From the NCBI RefSeq assembly GCF_020509005.1, contig NC_063018.1, positions 2,914,001-2,978,000 on the forward strand: a DNA stretch of 64,000 nt, read 5' to 3'. Below are positions 39,701 to 53,685 of the stretch, piece after piece. A program made the translations under genes and the position numbers. How positions within the stretch are numbered: the stretch's first letter is position 1; each line of letters begins with the position of its first letter. The notes beneath the pieces were generated by a model. The model saw nothing but the letters and a program-made list of their open reading frames with translations. It had not been told where the DNA came from and ran no database searches. The DNA comes from Fulvia fulva (Eukaryota > Ascomycota > Dothideomycetes > Mycosphaerellales > Mycosphaerellaceae).

Positions 39701-42605
39701 TTCAAATTGTTAAAGGCTTGTTAGTAATCTAGTGACTATTAAATCCTTCTGTTCTTGTAATTACTTAGTCCGTCCGACTTAGTCAGGTTTGTAAGAGGAG
39801 TAGCTATACGCGAAAATGCTTCGATAAACCGCCTATAGAAGTTGGTAAATCTAAGGAAGGCCTACACATCCTTTAGGTTCTTAGGAGCTTCCTATTTCTA
39901 AATATATTTGAGTTTCTCGGGGTCTATCTCGATACCGTTAGGGGTTATAATTAGCCTAAGATACTTCACCTTCTATTAGTAGAATTCGCTTTTATCGATG
40001 TCTACTATAAGTCCTATATCGCGTAGCTTAGTAAGAACCTTCCGTACGTATTTAATGTGCTCCTCTAAGGTATTACTAAAGATAAGTACGTTATCTAGGT
40101 AGGCCGACACAAAGTCGTCTAGGTGTTCTTATAACACCTTATTAATATATAATTAGAACGATACTAGTCCGTTATATAAGCCGAATAGTAACACTAGACA
40201 CTCGTAGATGCCGTATCGTGTCGTAAACGCCGTTAACTACTCGTACCCTTTAGCTATCCGTAACTTGTTAAAGGCTACTATAATGTCTAGCTTCGTAAAG
40301 TACTTCTTACCGTATATACGGTTAAGCGTCTCTTATATTAAGGGAATCGGATACCGGTTCTTAATAGTAATCGTATTTAATCCTCTATAGTCGATATAAA
40401 CACGTAGCCTACCTCTAGGCTTACGTACTACTAGTACTAGTATAGGAGACTAGCTCGTCTTTTGCCCTACTTTCCGTACCTTCTCTTTAGATATTTACTC
40501 GTCTAGCCATTTCTTAACTACCTCGTTCTCCTTCTTAGCTAGGCCGTAGGGCTTGCGGTATAGTAGCTCTTATAGACTATTAGGCTTAATATGAATCTTA
40601 TAATCTACGCCTAGTCGGTAAGGTAGGAGTCCTTTATAATCCTTAGCTAAGAAAGCGTCCGTAGTATCGTAGTATATCGGCGGTAACTTCTCCTTCGGGT
40701 TATAATTAAACTACTTGTTTAAGAATTGGTCTAGATTATTAGTAGCTATTATACTTAGCTTAAGCTCTCCGCCGTCGCTCTTACGCCTAGTAGGCATAAT
40801 ATAGATATACTTAGCCCTAGGCCGGTACGCGTACATCCCCTACGCGCGTTAAGAAACGCCCTAGTAGTCTACTTCTTTATCGTCTATGTCTTCTAGGTCA
40901 TATAATAAGACGTTTAGCTCTGCCCCTCCTACTATAAAGCTCGCTACTTCTCTAGTAAGGGGCTCTAGTCCGTACCGTACTAGTGCCTACTTCTTCTTCT
41001 CGCGGTAGTTTAGGGATTATACTATTATCGATGTCTTATTCTATAGACAGTGACTAAAGTAGTAATCCGATCTGAATGCCACCTCGCCTATCTCCTAGAA
41101 GATGTTTAGGTTATACGCTATAAGCTACGGTAGGCTAAAGACGATATCGTATTCGAGGTCGGTAACGTAGTATAACATTTACTTATAGTAATTGCCGATA
41201 ACTACGTCTATAAGGGCCGCGTATATAATCTACCGCGTAGTAGCCGTTCTATCTCCTAGTATTAGTCGTCGGCTCTACATTAAAGGGATTAGGGGTATTA
41301 TATATTTACGTATAAATTTCTAGTTAAGAAAGAGAGAGGTAGAAGTAGAATCTATAAGGCCTCGAGCCTTTCTATATTATATAATTACGGGTAATACTAA
41401 ATAAGGGTATATAGCTAGCTATTACTTATCTAGTATATATACCGATATCTTAAGCTCCTTACTATAGTCTATTACCGTCTCTTATATTCCGTGTCTCTTA
41501 ATCTTATACTCTTTCTATCCTAGGAAGTTCGGGTAACCGCTATCTACTACGCTTAGGTAGCGGTCGTACTATTTCCCTACTACGGATCGGCGGCTAGGGA
41601 ACTAAGGTTTACGTTCGGATTCGGCGTAGTATTACGTAGACGCGGTAGGCGGTAGTCGCTATCGTACCTATATATTAGGTATTTAGGGCTCGTCGATACG
41701 TAAGGACCTATACGGTAGCGGTAGTACTTACCCTACTTCTTAAGGTCTTCGCGCTACTTACGGTTAAGCGTAGGTAGGTTCTATAGATATATCGGTAGAT
41801 CCTCCTTCTTCTTAGTACTAGCGTACTATAGTAGGCGCTATACTAAGGCACCTACTATACCGGTAGCGGTACTAGTAACTACGTTACCGTTGTTCTAGTT
41901 GTTCTAGCCGCTATTGCTATTCGAGTTGCTATTGCCCCGGGGGCGCTCCTTCTACGGGTATAGTCGATCTGTCTCGTAGAAACTCTCGTCTAGTACGGTA
42001 CACTCCTCGATAACGTCTTATATACTATCTAGGCGGCGGTCGACTTTGCGGTCGCCGAAGGTCTTAATAAAGTACTTACGGTTTAGTCGGTTACGGAATA
42101 GTATAAGCTCGGTCTTATCGGTCTATAATATCTAGGCGCGTAACTTCGAGTTATCACGTTAGAAGTATAGGAAGTTATTGTACGGGCTTATATAGGGTGT
42201 TTTAAAAGTAGGTTATATATTGTATATGTCTATCTAGAATAGACAAGTGTTGCTCTTAAAGAGGCTATAGGTGACTAATTAGTCACCTGATTCTTAGCGT
42301 ACGTGGCCTTAAGTTTTAATAATAGGATATTGCCTATATATACGCTCGGATCGCGATACGAGTAGCGGGTATAGAAGGCTATAAAGGTTTCGCCTTATTC
42401 TTACTTATAGGTAGTAATATTAACTATAGCCTTAGTTCCTTTATTACGTATACTATATTAGCGTATTATCTAATCTAATAACTCTTCTCTAGTCTTAAAC
42501 TCGTTAAAGGACTACTGTCTAGGCATAGGGATCCTCGGCTTAATACTTCGCTAAGGATTACCTTACGTCTACCTATATACGAAGCGTAGACTATCTACCT
42601 TAGTA
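36778..42605 (-). mobile_element. Ty3/gypsy element A, RIP-dead, 5'-truncated
   Basis: 3' LTR at 36778-36961 (184 bp). The internal part is the reverse complement of element B: for example 40,208-40,390 mirrors 57,111-57,293 (reverse transcriptase) and 37,100-37,600 mirrors the chromodomain end. It runs through integrase, RNase H, RT and protease into gag. Homology to B stops near 42,605, so the gag N-terminus and 5' LTR are missing. A solo LTR is inserted at 42,152. No frame is intact. Confidence 0.8.
42152..42358. repeat. Solo LTR of the copia-D family inside gypsy A
   Basis: 207 bp, ends TATCACG...CGCGATA (from TGTCACG...CGTGACA before RIP). It is flanked by the 5 bp duplication CGAGT at 42147-42151 and 42359-42363. 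It matches the interrupted LTR at 53,436/60,869. Confidence 0.8.
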
Positions 42606-45600
42606 TAAGGAAAAGGCGATGTTAGGCCGCGTATATATAGCGGCGAAGTTAAGGGATCCTATACGTTATTAGTACGTAAGGATGGCGATAGAGGTGGGTT
42701 AATAACCCTCTAGAACAGTCTAATTAAGGTATTAATCTACTAGTACTATCGTTTTGCGTACATTCGTAGATATACTAAATTTAGCGGCTAGCTTCTTAAA
42801 CTAGTCTTCTTAAGAGAGCTATAGTAAGCGCTTGTTTCTATCGCGCGTAACCTTGATTCCTAGGAACTAGGAGAGATCACCGAGCTCGTATATCTCGTAC
42901 TTAGTAAGTAGCCGCTACTTAATGTTAGTAGTATAGGCCTTATACTTACGGTAGTAGAGCATAACTAGGTCGTTAACGTAAAAGAAGAACATAACCTTAT
43001 TATTATAGTAGATACATTCGGAGTCCGATAGAGGTACTAGTCTAAGGGAGGCTAGCGTCTCGGTTAGGGAGTTATACTATAATAAAGGGGACTCCTTTAG
43101 ACCGTAGAGGGCCTTAACTAGCTTAAGGGCGTGTCTATAGGATGGCCTATCGATTCTAGGAGGTAGTTATAGATATATAGTATATAGTAGGTCCTAGTTT
43201 AGGAAGGCGTTAATAATATCGAATTGTTCGGCTTCTAGGTCGAAGCTCGCGGCTATAGTAAAGTAGAGGCGGAACATACTTACTAGTAGTATAGCGGCGT
43301 ATGTGTCTAAGTATGTTCCTTATAAATCGCCTCTTACGTATAGCCTAGCCTTAAAGCTCTTTAGTATACCGTACTCGTCTAGTTTATATTTATATACCTA
43401 CTTAAGCGGTAGTAGTAGCTAAAGTCCCTCCTCTTACTAAGCATCCTAATCCTTCTCTTCCTTTATTACCTATCTATATGTGCCTATTGCTAGGGCTTTA
43501 GCAAACTCCTTAGCTATAGCTTCGATCTACTATTAGGAGAAGCGGTATTTTATAGCGGCTCGGTAGTTAGAAGGTTCGGGCGGAAGGTCATCGCGGTATA
43601 TAGAGGTAGTAGTATTAACACGCCTTAGAGGGCTATTACCTCTTCGTATAGGGCTTCGATCGCTCTTATCGCGATAGGCGCGTGTTCTAGGTCGTATACC
43701 GGATATCTAGCCGATAATTATATTAGCGACTATAATCTAGTATAGTATATAGTAGAAGTAGGCCGTTCGTAGGCGCTTTCTATTCTCTATAACTATATAG
43801 TTAGACTCCTCTAGTGTATAGAGCTCTAGCTCTAGGGGGAAGAGTAGTGTGTTAGACGCGTTATATATTAACGCGTCTTCTAGTAGTGTGAATATAAATA
43901 GATATAGCTCGCGATTAGGGTCCGTGTTACCTATAATCTCCTTACGGTCTTCTACGGTAAGGGCATCTATTATCTACTACTATAGGGTGTCGTAGTAGTT
44001 AGTAGTGTTAGGTACTAACTACTATATATTGTCTTAAGTCACGTGATCTGTTACGTACTCGATTTGCCGGTCTTTTTAGTTATATATTACTAACTCGCGG
44101 TGTTACGGCTAGTATAGTTCTTGCCTAAGGAGCTTTTAGTAGGCGTCTCGAGGTTGTTAGGTATACGGCTACTAAGCCTATTCTTCTACCCCCTCGGCCT
44201 ATACTATGTCTTACTCGTAATAAGCGATATATAGGTCGTAGTATTATTTAGGCTCTTTAGCCGGTTCCGCTATTACGATGTTCTCGATAGGGGTCGTGTA
44301 CCCTACTATTAGGCGTAATAGGTTATAGAACGTAGTCTTATCGAAGAGGACGTCCTTAACTCGTATAATCCTATCTTTTAATAGGTCCTATACGCGGTAG
44401 ATGTTAGTAGAGTCGTATCCTATAAGGTAGCCTATAAGCGCTCTCTCTTAGAGTTTCTCGCTCTTACTAGGCTGATCTAGTCTATAGATAAACATATATA
44501 TAAGGGAGCTATATACTACTATATAACCTACGTTCGGAATTCGTCCTATTACTAATTCGAATAGGGTCTTCTAGCCCTTTGACTAGATAGGGGATCGCTA
44601 GAGGATGTATACCGCTACTATAGTATATTCTAGCTAAAGCTTTTCCGGTAATCGTACGTAGATACGAATAGTTCTACTTATAGTGATAATTAGAGCTCTA
44701 GCTCTTTCTACTAGGTCCTACGTAGGCGCGTATTCCGCGGTTACGTGCTATTTAATCTTGTTATTATTAATGACTAAGCGGAACACCTTCCTAATAGCGG
44801 GCTCGTTATTACTATAGAAGTATACAAACCTACGACTAATAAAGTTAATGAAGCTTAGTAGGCTATTAAAGCAAGCTAACACCGATTACTAATCCCTATT
44901 CTTAATAGTGAACTAGAAGTGTCTATAGGTATCTAGATCGTAGAAGTAGACGAGGTACCTATTACCGTTATAGGCGACAGTGAATTCTACTAAGTCTATA
45001 GCTATATAGCCGTATAGGGTCATTACCCTAATAGGCTAAGACCGATTATACACCTTATAAGCTTTACTAAGCCTATATACTCTATAATGTGTAGTAAGGG
45101 GTACGCTTAGACTATCGTTAATAATCACCCCCTTGACTCTAAGCGGTAACTACTTAATACGTTTAGCGCTAATATAACTAAAGATTTGATACTACTAGCG
45201 GCTAGAGAGCTTTCGGTATTTAATAGGGGTCCTACTAGACGTAGCTATACTTTAAGTACCCCTAGTGCTGTTTATAACTACGAGAACGGTACGGTTACTA
45301 TCCTCTTAAGTAGTTAGAGATGCTACGCTATTAGTAGGTTCATCGCCGATATTTATACCCCTACTAATAGTGCTAATAAAGTACGCGTTACGTATCTTTT
45401 TAGTAACCTTCGGTAGTACTAGGCCCTCTTTTATAGGCTATTAGTAAATAATAGGTGACTTAGGTAGTATAACTACCTTAAAGAAAGGGATTATACTAGT
45501 AGGGCGGTATAGGTCTATCAATTTAGTGTTGTTGTGCTATATTGAATTGCTACGTCCGTACTACTAGAGTCCGGCTCTTTCTATACGTATATAAGAGATG

Positions 45601-46182
45601 ACGTTTATATAAAAGCCTAGGTAGTAAGCCACATCTAGTAAGGTGAATAAATGGCCCCTAATTGATATATAAACACGCTCTAACGCTATAATTAGAAAGG
45701 TAGTTGTTCTAGCCTAGATTTCTAAGGTAGTAAGGCGCTCTATAATGAACTCTATACCCTCCTAGTCATAATAATTGATTATATAAGTGTCTAAAAAGTT
45801 ATTATATACCTAGTAATCCCTAAAGTTGACGCTCAACTTGCTAATTAAGCTAGAAAGAACAGTAAGGCTAACAAAGCCCTTATCGCTTAGTAATACCTTC
45901 TTTGTATTAGTAATAGCTTTGTTACGTTCCTAGTCCTTACGATTGTTACGATTCAATACGCTAAGTAGACGCTCGCCGTCGTTGCTTAAGTAGTAGTTAA
46001 TAAAGTTTTTCTAGTACTTCTTCTACTACTCTAAGCGCTAATCCTTTACTAGGCGCTTGTCGGGGTTGATCATATCGCATAAGAATAGGCCCTTATAATA
46101 GGTGTCCTTAGGCTCGCCGGTAATGTTCTAGTAGCCGCTTGGCCTATTATTATCCTTGTCTTTATTCTTATCGCCGCGGCTA
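42606..46182 (-). mobile_element. Copia element D, pol part, RIP-dead
   Basis: Minus-strand remains of integrase (44.7-45.2 kb, LVEFTVAYNGNRYLVYFYDL) and RVT_2 reverse transcriptase (42.7-43.5 kb, INAFLN, ALYGLKESPLL). The RT active site reads FYVND at 42969-42980 where YVDD is expected. The 3' end is lost at the junction with gypsy A near 42,606. The gag part continues beyond inserted gypsy C at 52,396. Confidence 0.75.
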
Positions 46183-46663
46183 TATTAGGGCAAGAGCCTA
46201 GCCTATAAGATACAAAAGGGTATAGTATAATTATTACATAAAACGAAAGACGAAGAAAGCAAGAGAGGCCTAGGGAAGGCTAGATATTTATACGCGACCC
46301 TCGCGAGTACGTGTCCCCGTATTAATAGGGCTAACCCGTACGAAGCCGCGCTTAGTAGCTTTGCTCAAAACCTTAGTCTAACCTGCCCTACGTTCCGAGT
46401 CTTCTATGTGCTTCTTCTAGGGTCTAGCGTAGTCGCGGGTGCTCGCGGGAGTGCCGTAAGTTATATAGTTACGAGCCGAAGTGAATCTATTAAGGTTTAG
46501 TAGAGGGGTAAATTTAGAGGGCTAGGTCCCGTAGTAGATGTTACGGGGTATATAATTCTTAGCGCTTATATACTAAGCTAGACTGTCACTTCTTAATGAC
46601 TTCTAAGTACTCTAAGGCTCTTCTATCCCTACCTTCTATATACCCTATAGGGAGACTATAATA
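46183..46663 (-). repeat. 3' LTR of gypsy C
   Basis: 481 bp, matching 51,915-52,395 with scattered RIP-type differences. Confidence 0.85.
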
Positions 46664-49600
46664 GTAGCCCCTCCGAATAAAGCTAAGTTCCTACGAAGCC
46701 GTAGTAGTTCTATATATCGAGGATGTTTAGCTTTAGTACTAGGCCTAGGCCTAATATTATAGTCGATATACTATTAGTAAGCCCCGTCGAAGAGCTCGGA
46801 TTTAAAGAGCCTACCGATATTAACTTCTAGGCCGTCTACGCGGGCGTAGTATTCTTCGATTGCTTAACGATTAAACATGATATATTAGATAGGTTCCTAT
46901 AAGGTATCCTACTTAGGGTAACCTTGCTATTCGACTTTATACTTAATCGGCGGTAGTCCTTTAACGTCGTTAGGCTCTACGCGAATTCCCCGGATCTTAC
47001 GGACGGCATAGTCGTTAGAAGGTAGGTTAATAGGCTCGTCGACTTCTACTTTATCGGGAGGACCTAGTATGTCTTAGTTTTAGTTCGGGAATAGGTCCTT
47101 AGCCGACGGCCGAAGGCGTACGGGATAGAAGACGTCGTAGATCTTTATATTCGTAGGAAGAGCTAGACGGTAGGCGTATAAACTAATACGCTCGGTAATC
47201 TTAAAAGGACCTAGGTTCTTCTAGTTTAGCTTCTTAGAGGGGCGGTCCGTCTTAATATTCTTAGAGTTAAGGTAGACTATATAGCCTACTTAGTAGTCGG
47301 GAGCTAGCTAGCGACGACGATTAGCTTGATCCTCGTAGATTGCTTATACGTATACTATCTCGTCGTAAACTTCTTTATAGATCTATAAGAGTATAGTAGC
47401 GAACTTGTCTACTACTTACTCGTTTACGTCTTCGGTAGGCGGGAGAGGTTCTTCTAGTTCTATACCTATACGAGGGTAGTAACCTCTCGTAGTATAGAAG
47501 GGAGAGTAGCTAGTAGTCTCCGAGTCCTAGTTACGAGTAGCGAACTCTACCGTAGGGATATACTAAGGCCAATCCTTCTAGTAGTAGTCGACGAAGTAAC
47601 GAAGGACCTACTCGAGGATAGCGTTCGTAATTTCGGTCTAGCCGTCGGTCTATAGCTAAAAACTGGTCGAGAGGTTATACTTAATACCTAGGATAGTATA
47701 TAGACGCTTCTAGAAGTACGAGATGAACTAGGTGCCTCTATTAGAGGTAATGCTATCCGGGAGGCCTTAAAAGCGCTAGACGAATTCGTAGAATAAGCGA
47801 GTAGTCTCCTTTACGGTTATACTCTAGTACGGGATTATATACCGGTCCTTAGAGTAACGGTCTACGATTACTAGAAGGGCCTTTACTTTTACGCCGCTAA
47901 AGGTCTTACCGTAAGGAAGATCGGTAATAAAGTCTATAGTAATATACTTCTACGGACGATTAGGAGCCGGGAGAGGGTATAAGAGACCGTAGGGACGGTA
48001 GCGGTTAGCTTTAGCTCTTCGGTAAGTAGCGTAGTTTAGTACGTAGCGGCGGACGTCCTTCTAGGAATACGGCCACTAGTAATACCTAGCGAGGAGCTTA
48101 TAGGTCTTAGCTACGCCTAGGTGACCCCTAGAGGCGGAGTCGTAGATAATTTAAAGAATCTTAGCTCGGATATTAGAGCCTTCGGGCTACGGTACGTAAA
48201 GCTTCTTACGGAAGTAGACGACACCTTCCTAGAGCTCGTACTCGGATAGCGAGAAGCCCGGGAATGTCCTCGCGCTAGATTTAAGGGCCTAAACTAACTC
48301 TTAGGCGTCTATATCGGTATTGTACGCTATTCGTACTCGTGCTATAATGCCTTCGGGCTGCTCCTGATTATTAAACCCCTTAAAGTCTAATTCGGATAAG
48401 CCGTCGGTCGTTACTAAGCCCTCTTTATCGTCGTTCAAGTCCTTAGCGTCCGAGGCGTATTCTTTAGGCTCGGATTTATCGTCACTCTCGTTAAGGTAGG
48501 TAGGAGCGAGTACGAGAGTAGTAAAGGAAGCGGCGAGCGTAAGCTAGCCGTTTAATAGGTACTCTCGAAGCTCGGAAGAGAGGTTATACTCTTTAATAAC
48601 TTATTGCTCTACGATTTGCCGGCCCCCTCTTCGATTAACTAGAGAGTTACTAGGGCGGCGGGTCAGGGCGTCGGCTATCGAATTGGCCTTACCGGGCGTA
48701 TACGAGATTATAAAGTTGAACCGGGAGAGGAACTCGCTCTAGCGGGCCTAGCGACGATTAAGTAGCTTACTCTTTATAAAGTAGACGAGGTTCTTATAGT
48801 CGGAGCTTACTTAGACGGGTATAGTAGAGCCTTCGAGCTCGGGGCGCTACTCTTCGAAAGCTTTAACGATAGCGAGAAGCTCCTTATCGTAGATCTCGTA
48901 GTTATACTCCGTAGCGGTCATCTTCTTAGAGAGGAAGGCGATAGGTAACTAGGGGGATTTAGGCGAGCGGCGTTATAGTAGGACACCGCCTACTACGCCG
49001 TCGGATACGTCGGTCTCTATACGGGTCTCTAGTTCGAAATCGAAGTACTATAGAAGCGGGTTCTTAACAAACTTCGCTTTAAGCAAGTCAAAAGCCTCCT
49101 AGTATTCGTCGGTCTAGGCGAACTTCTTACCCTTACGCGTAAGCTTCGTTAAAGGGCGTACTACGCCGGAAAATACGTAGATAAAGCGGCGGTAGAAGTT
49201 AGTAAAGCCTAGGAAACCCTAGACCTCTTTAACGTTCGTAGGAGTATCCTATTCGACGATAGCGTCAATCTTCTCTTAGTCTATCTTAATACCGTCTACG
49301 GTAATAATTAAACTAAGGAACTTGACTTCGGTCTTCTTAAACTCGTACTTATCGATATCGAGCTATAAGCCGGCGTCTACGAGCTTCTAAAGGACCTTAT
49401 AGACGTGCTCGCGGTGCTCCTCCTTAGTCTCGCTATAGACTAGGATGTCGTCGATATAGGCAGTATAGAACTAATCGAGGAACTCCTAAAGGATGTCGTT
49501 AATAAAGTTCTAGAAGGTACTAGGCCCGTTATAAACGCCGAAGGGCATAACGAGCGACTCGAATAGCCCGTAGCGAGTACGGAAGGCTATAAGATACTCG

Positions 49601-51914
49601 TGTCCTTCTACTATTCGTAACTTATTAAACGTAGCGATAACATCGAGCTTAGTAAAGTACTTGGCCTTAGAGAGGCGCTCGAGCGTCTCCTAAATTAACG
49701 GTATTAGGTAGCGGTTCTTCTTTATAATAGCGTTTAAGCCTCGGTAGTCTACGTAGAAGTATAGGCTACCGCCGGGCTTCTTAACGAATATAACGGGACT
49801 ACTAGCGCTAGAACGGCTCGCTCGAATAAACCCCTTCTTTAGGTTTCCTTCGAGGTATCTCTTTAGGACAATAAGCTCTTCTCGGGATATAGAATATAGC
49901 GGTCCGAACGGTGTCTCTATATCTTCTTCTAGCTTAATCTTATAGTCGTAAGGGCGATAAGGAGGTAGCTCGTCTACGGCTTTAGTATCGAATACGTAGA
50001 GGATATAGTGTGCCTAAGGAGGGACCTTCGTAGTAGGGTCGGTAGGTGTACGCTTCTTATCGAGCTTCTCGAGGGCGATGTCGATATCGCGGAGAGAGGC
50101 GGCGAAGACTTAAGCTTTAGGCTACTTAGTAGTAGTAGTGAAGGTAGCGGCGTTTACCTAGAAGATCTTAGTATACTTAGGACCGCGCTAAGGCGGCGGA
50201 GAAGGCGGAGGTGCCGGAGGAACTTCTAGAGAGAAGCTGATAGTAAGGGAAGTCTAGTCGATAATAGGTCGGTATCGTCTAAACTAGGGGAGGCCGAGGA
50301 TAAACTTCTAATACGGTAGGGACGTAAGGAAGCTAGTAATCGACATACGCTTGCCTCCGAGGGTGATTAACGTATATATAATATAAGTAATCTTACTAGT
50401 AGTAGTCTCCGTACCGTTAAAGAGTTTAAGGGTACGAGGGTACTTTAGTTCCTAGGGTTCGAGGTTAAGAGAGGTCGCGAGTTTATAGTCTATAAAAGAC
50501 TCGCCTAGTACGCTAGTATCTATAAGAGTGAGATTAGAAGAAGAGAGTTTCTTTAAGCCGATATTTATATTCGTAACGAACGGTTTATAAGCGTAGTCCT
50601 TACCCGTCTCGTCGTATAGGTCTAGCTATACTATATTAATCCTTAACTTCTTTCTTCTCTTCACTTTCGATAAACGGTATTCTTAGTCTTTATCGCGTCG
50701 ATAAGGAAGACCTAGGCTTTTTCCTACTTAGCGGGAGTAGTAGGAGTAGGCTCGATAGCGCCGATAGCGCCGCGAACCGGGTTACGGGCGTTACGGGTAG
50801 CGAGCTACGGACAGTTAGCTACGATATAGCCTAGACCGCCGTAGTAGGTATAGAGTCCGGCCTAGCGACGGCGAAGCTTCTCTTCGGGAGTAAGCTTACC
50901 GTTAACGAGGCCCTAGACTCGAGGGACGGCGGTACTAGCGCTAAGATCTATAGCGTTACCTATAGAGACGGGAGGGAGAGCCGTAGGAGCGGCGGCGCCT
51001 AGTAGAGTAGCGAAGTAGCTTCCGGGACTACGAGGCTAACGACCTTAAGAACGGGAAGCGAGGAGAGAGGCGGTATGTTTTATATTAGAGTCGAGGCGCT
51101 AGTAGGTCTCGACGAGCTTACGGAAGCTTATAGTACCGACGTCCTTGTCCTCGAGGGCTCGAAGAAGCTCTACTAATAAACCACGGCGGAGAGTACTCTT
51201 CTTAGTCTCTTCGTTATAGCCGGTAAACCCGATGTCGCGGTTAAAGGCCGCAAGGTACTCGGCGAAGCTCTTATTCTTCTAGAGGAGGTTATAGATAGCG
51301 TTCTAGGCGGTAGCTCTACGGTCTAGATTACTAAAGGTAGTACGGAGGTCCTATATTAAGGTAAGGACGTCCGGGTAGCCGATAGTCTACGTAGCGTTAT
51401 CGATATAGTGTTATACCTAAGCCGCGGCGTCTCCCCGAAGGAGAGAGAAGACGTACGTAACTTTATCCTTCTCTTACGGAAAGTAGTCGGTATTAGCTAA
51501 TAGCTTAATAGTAAGCTATGTCTTAAATGCCTTAAACTTGCTCTTATTACCGTCGAACTCGTCTAGGTCGTTAACCTTCTTAGAGAAGTACTAGCGGCGG
51601 TTGTCGTCGGCGTACGGGGCGAGGTTCTAGAAGGTGTTTATAATACCTTAAAGGTATATTACTTAGTTGTTTACTTGCTCGACCTACTAGGCGGTCTCGC
51701 GGAAAGAGGAGACGGTACGGTTAATAAGAGCGTAGGCGGTATCGGGGTTAGCGTTTACCTAGGTACTAAAGGTAGCGGCGTTCGAGAAGGGGATGTTAGT
51801 CTACTTACTAAAGTGGAATAGAGTGTCTTAGTTATCGAGGTTAACACCTCTATCGGTAGCGTGGTCACCTATAAGGATGACTCGAGTAGTTAACGGTTTG
51901 TTAGTCTTTCGTAA

Positions 51915-52395
51915 TATTAGGGCGAGAGCCTAGCCTATAAGATATAAAAGGGTATAGTATAACTACTATACAAAACGAAAGACGAAGAAAGTAAGAGAGG
52001 CCTAGGGAAGGCTAGATATTTATACGCGACCCTCGCGAGTACGTATCCCCGTATTAATAGGGCTAACCCGTACGAAGCCGCGCTTAGTAGCTTTACTTAA
52101 AACCTTATTCTAACCTGCCCTACGTTCCGAGTCTTCTACGTGCTTCTTCTAGGGTCTAGCGTAGTCGCGGGTACTCGCGGGAGTGCCGTAAGCTATATAG
52201 TTACGAGCCGAAGTGAATCTATTAAGGTTTAGTAGAGGGGTAAATTTAAAGGGCTAGGTCCCGTAGTAGATATTACGGGGCATATGATTCTTAGCGCTTA
52301 TATACCAAGCTAGACTATCACTTCTTAACGACTTCTAAGCACTCTAAGGCTCTTCTGTCCCTACCTTCTATATACTCTATAGGGCGACTATAATA
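51915..52395 (-). repeat. 5' LTR of gypsy C
   Basis: 481 bp, also present in plus orientation at 62,714-63,194. Confidence 0.85.
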
Positions 52396-53435
52396 GGCTA
52401 CTACTACGACCCTTATTACCGCGGCTATTACTACGGTTATTACTACGGCTACTACTACGGTTACCCTCCTTTTAACTAGCACCTATAGGTACTGTTTCAT
52501 CCTCTGCTTCTACTAAGGTTTCTCCGGAGAACGTTATAAAGACTAATCGACCGTTAGTTATTACTAGTACGGTATCGCGTATCTATTCGAGGTAACGCTT
52601 AGTAAGCTTTTGTAGTAACATTTTGTTACGCTTCATCTCGTTATATAGAGAAGCACCGTAGGCTAGAGCCTACTTCTACTAAATAGTAAGTAGGAAGTGT
52701 CTACTAAGATCGTCGTACTCGGCGTAGTTATACTTAAGTATCTTAGTCTACAAAACTAACTAGTCTAAGTACTAGTTATCGATTCTATATACGCTAGTCT
52801 TCTAAAGCCTAGATAGCTTAAGCGTAAGCTACCGCTTACGTAGTATATTATCTAGACTATACTAATCCTTAAGAGCCTAGTATTTCGCTCTTAGGGTGTT
52901 CTAGCCGTATATTAGCTCTTGCCCTAGCTCTGTCGTCGTACGGATAAGGTAGGTAATAAGCTTTGATCGCGTAGTAGTAAAGATGTCGTACATCCGTTAC
53001 CTTCGGTCTACGTCTATTTGTCGTAGCTTAATAAGATCTCTTAATATAGCGTCTCCTACCGTATACGCTTATTAGATTTCCTTAAATGTTAAGTAAGTAG
53101 GCTCTATTAGCTCGTTACTTAGTTAGTAAGGATCTATATACTTCTAGACATTTAAAGACTCTACGTAGAGCTCTAGCTAACGGTCAAACTTGTCCTATTA
53201 GTTATAGCTCTTTAGAACTACGGTACCCTAAGGTAGGGTACCGGTAGTTACCGGCGTCTCGGTAGTAGCTATAACTACAAAATAGGTTATAGGCTAGTAA
53301 GAGTTCTACGCGGGTTTACTAGGCCTAGGGGATACTACTATACTAGTTGTAGTAGTAGTGCTATAACGATACAAACTCTACTTTAGGGCTTCCTTATTAT
53401 AGCGAATGTTAGTAAGCGCTAATCGGGCTTATAAC
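52396..53435 (-). mobile_element. Copia element D, gag part and primer-binding site
   Basis: Continuation of D past gypsy C. An Asn/Gly/Arg-type repeat (CCGTAGTAGTAGCC units, minus strand) lies at 52,400-52,480, followed by degraded gag. GGGCTTATAAC at 53425-53435 is the RIP-altered initiator tRNA-Met primer site, touching the LTR. Confidence 0.7.
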
Positions 53436-53501
53436 TATTACGTTAGAAGTGTAGGAAGTTATTATACGGGCTTATATAGGGTGTTTCAAAAGTAGGTTAT
53501 A
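53436..53501 (-). repeat. 5' LTR of copia D, first piece
   Basis: Matches the left part of the solo LTR at 42,152. It is interrupted after TTATA by gypsy B and resumes at 60,729-60,869. Confidence 0.75.
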
Positions 53502-53685
53502 TGTTATAGGCAGCCCGCGACCCCTTACTATAGCTACGTCGGCCCGGCTAAACCGCGGACCTTCTATATCGGGTTAGCGCGGCTTAGCTTTGCTTTATAA
53601 CTTCGCCGCGCCTCGCGCTCCTCTTTCGTAGCTTCGTAGAACAACAACTATCTTATTCGGACCCTATAGTACGCGCGCCCTTATA
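53502..53685 (+). repeat. 5' LTR of gypsy B
   Basis: 184 bp, TGTTATAGG... to ...CCCTTATA; differs from the 3' LTR mainly by RIP-type changes. Confidence 0.85.

Larger units (their letters stand above)
46183..52395 (-). mobile_element. Ty3/gypsy element C, full-length but RIP-dead
   Basis: 6,213 bp with two 481 bp LTRs and target-site duplication GGCTA at 46178-46182 and 52396-52400. In minus order it carries gag (51.9-50.7 kb), aspartic protease (about 50.5 kb), RT (YIDD at 49447-49458, [13 protein letters not shown]), RNase H (TDVSDGVVGG) and integrase (GHLGVAKTYKLLARY). Many CAG/CAA/TGG codons are now TAG or TAA. It is inserted in copia D. Confidence 0.88.

Noticed and set aside
50008..50229. 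73-aa plus-strand frame in gypsy C
   Set aside because: Antisense to the protease-RT linker of C; no resemblance to a protein family.
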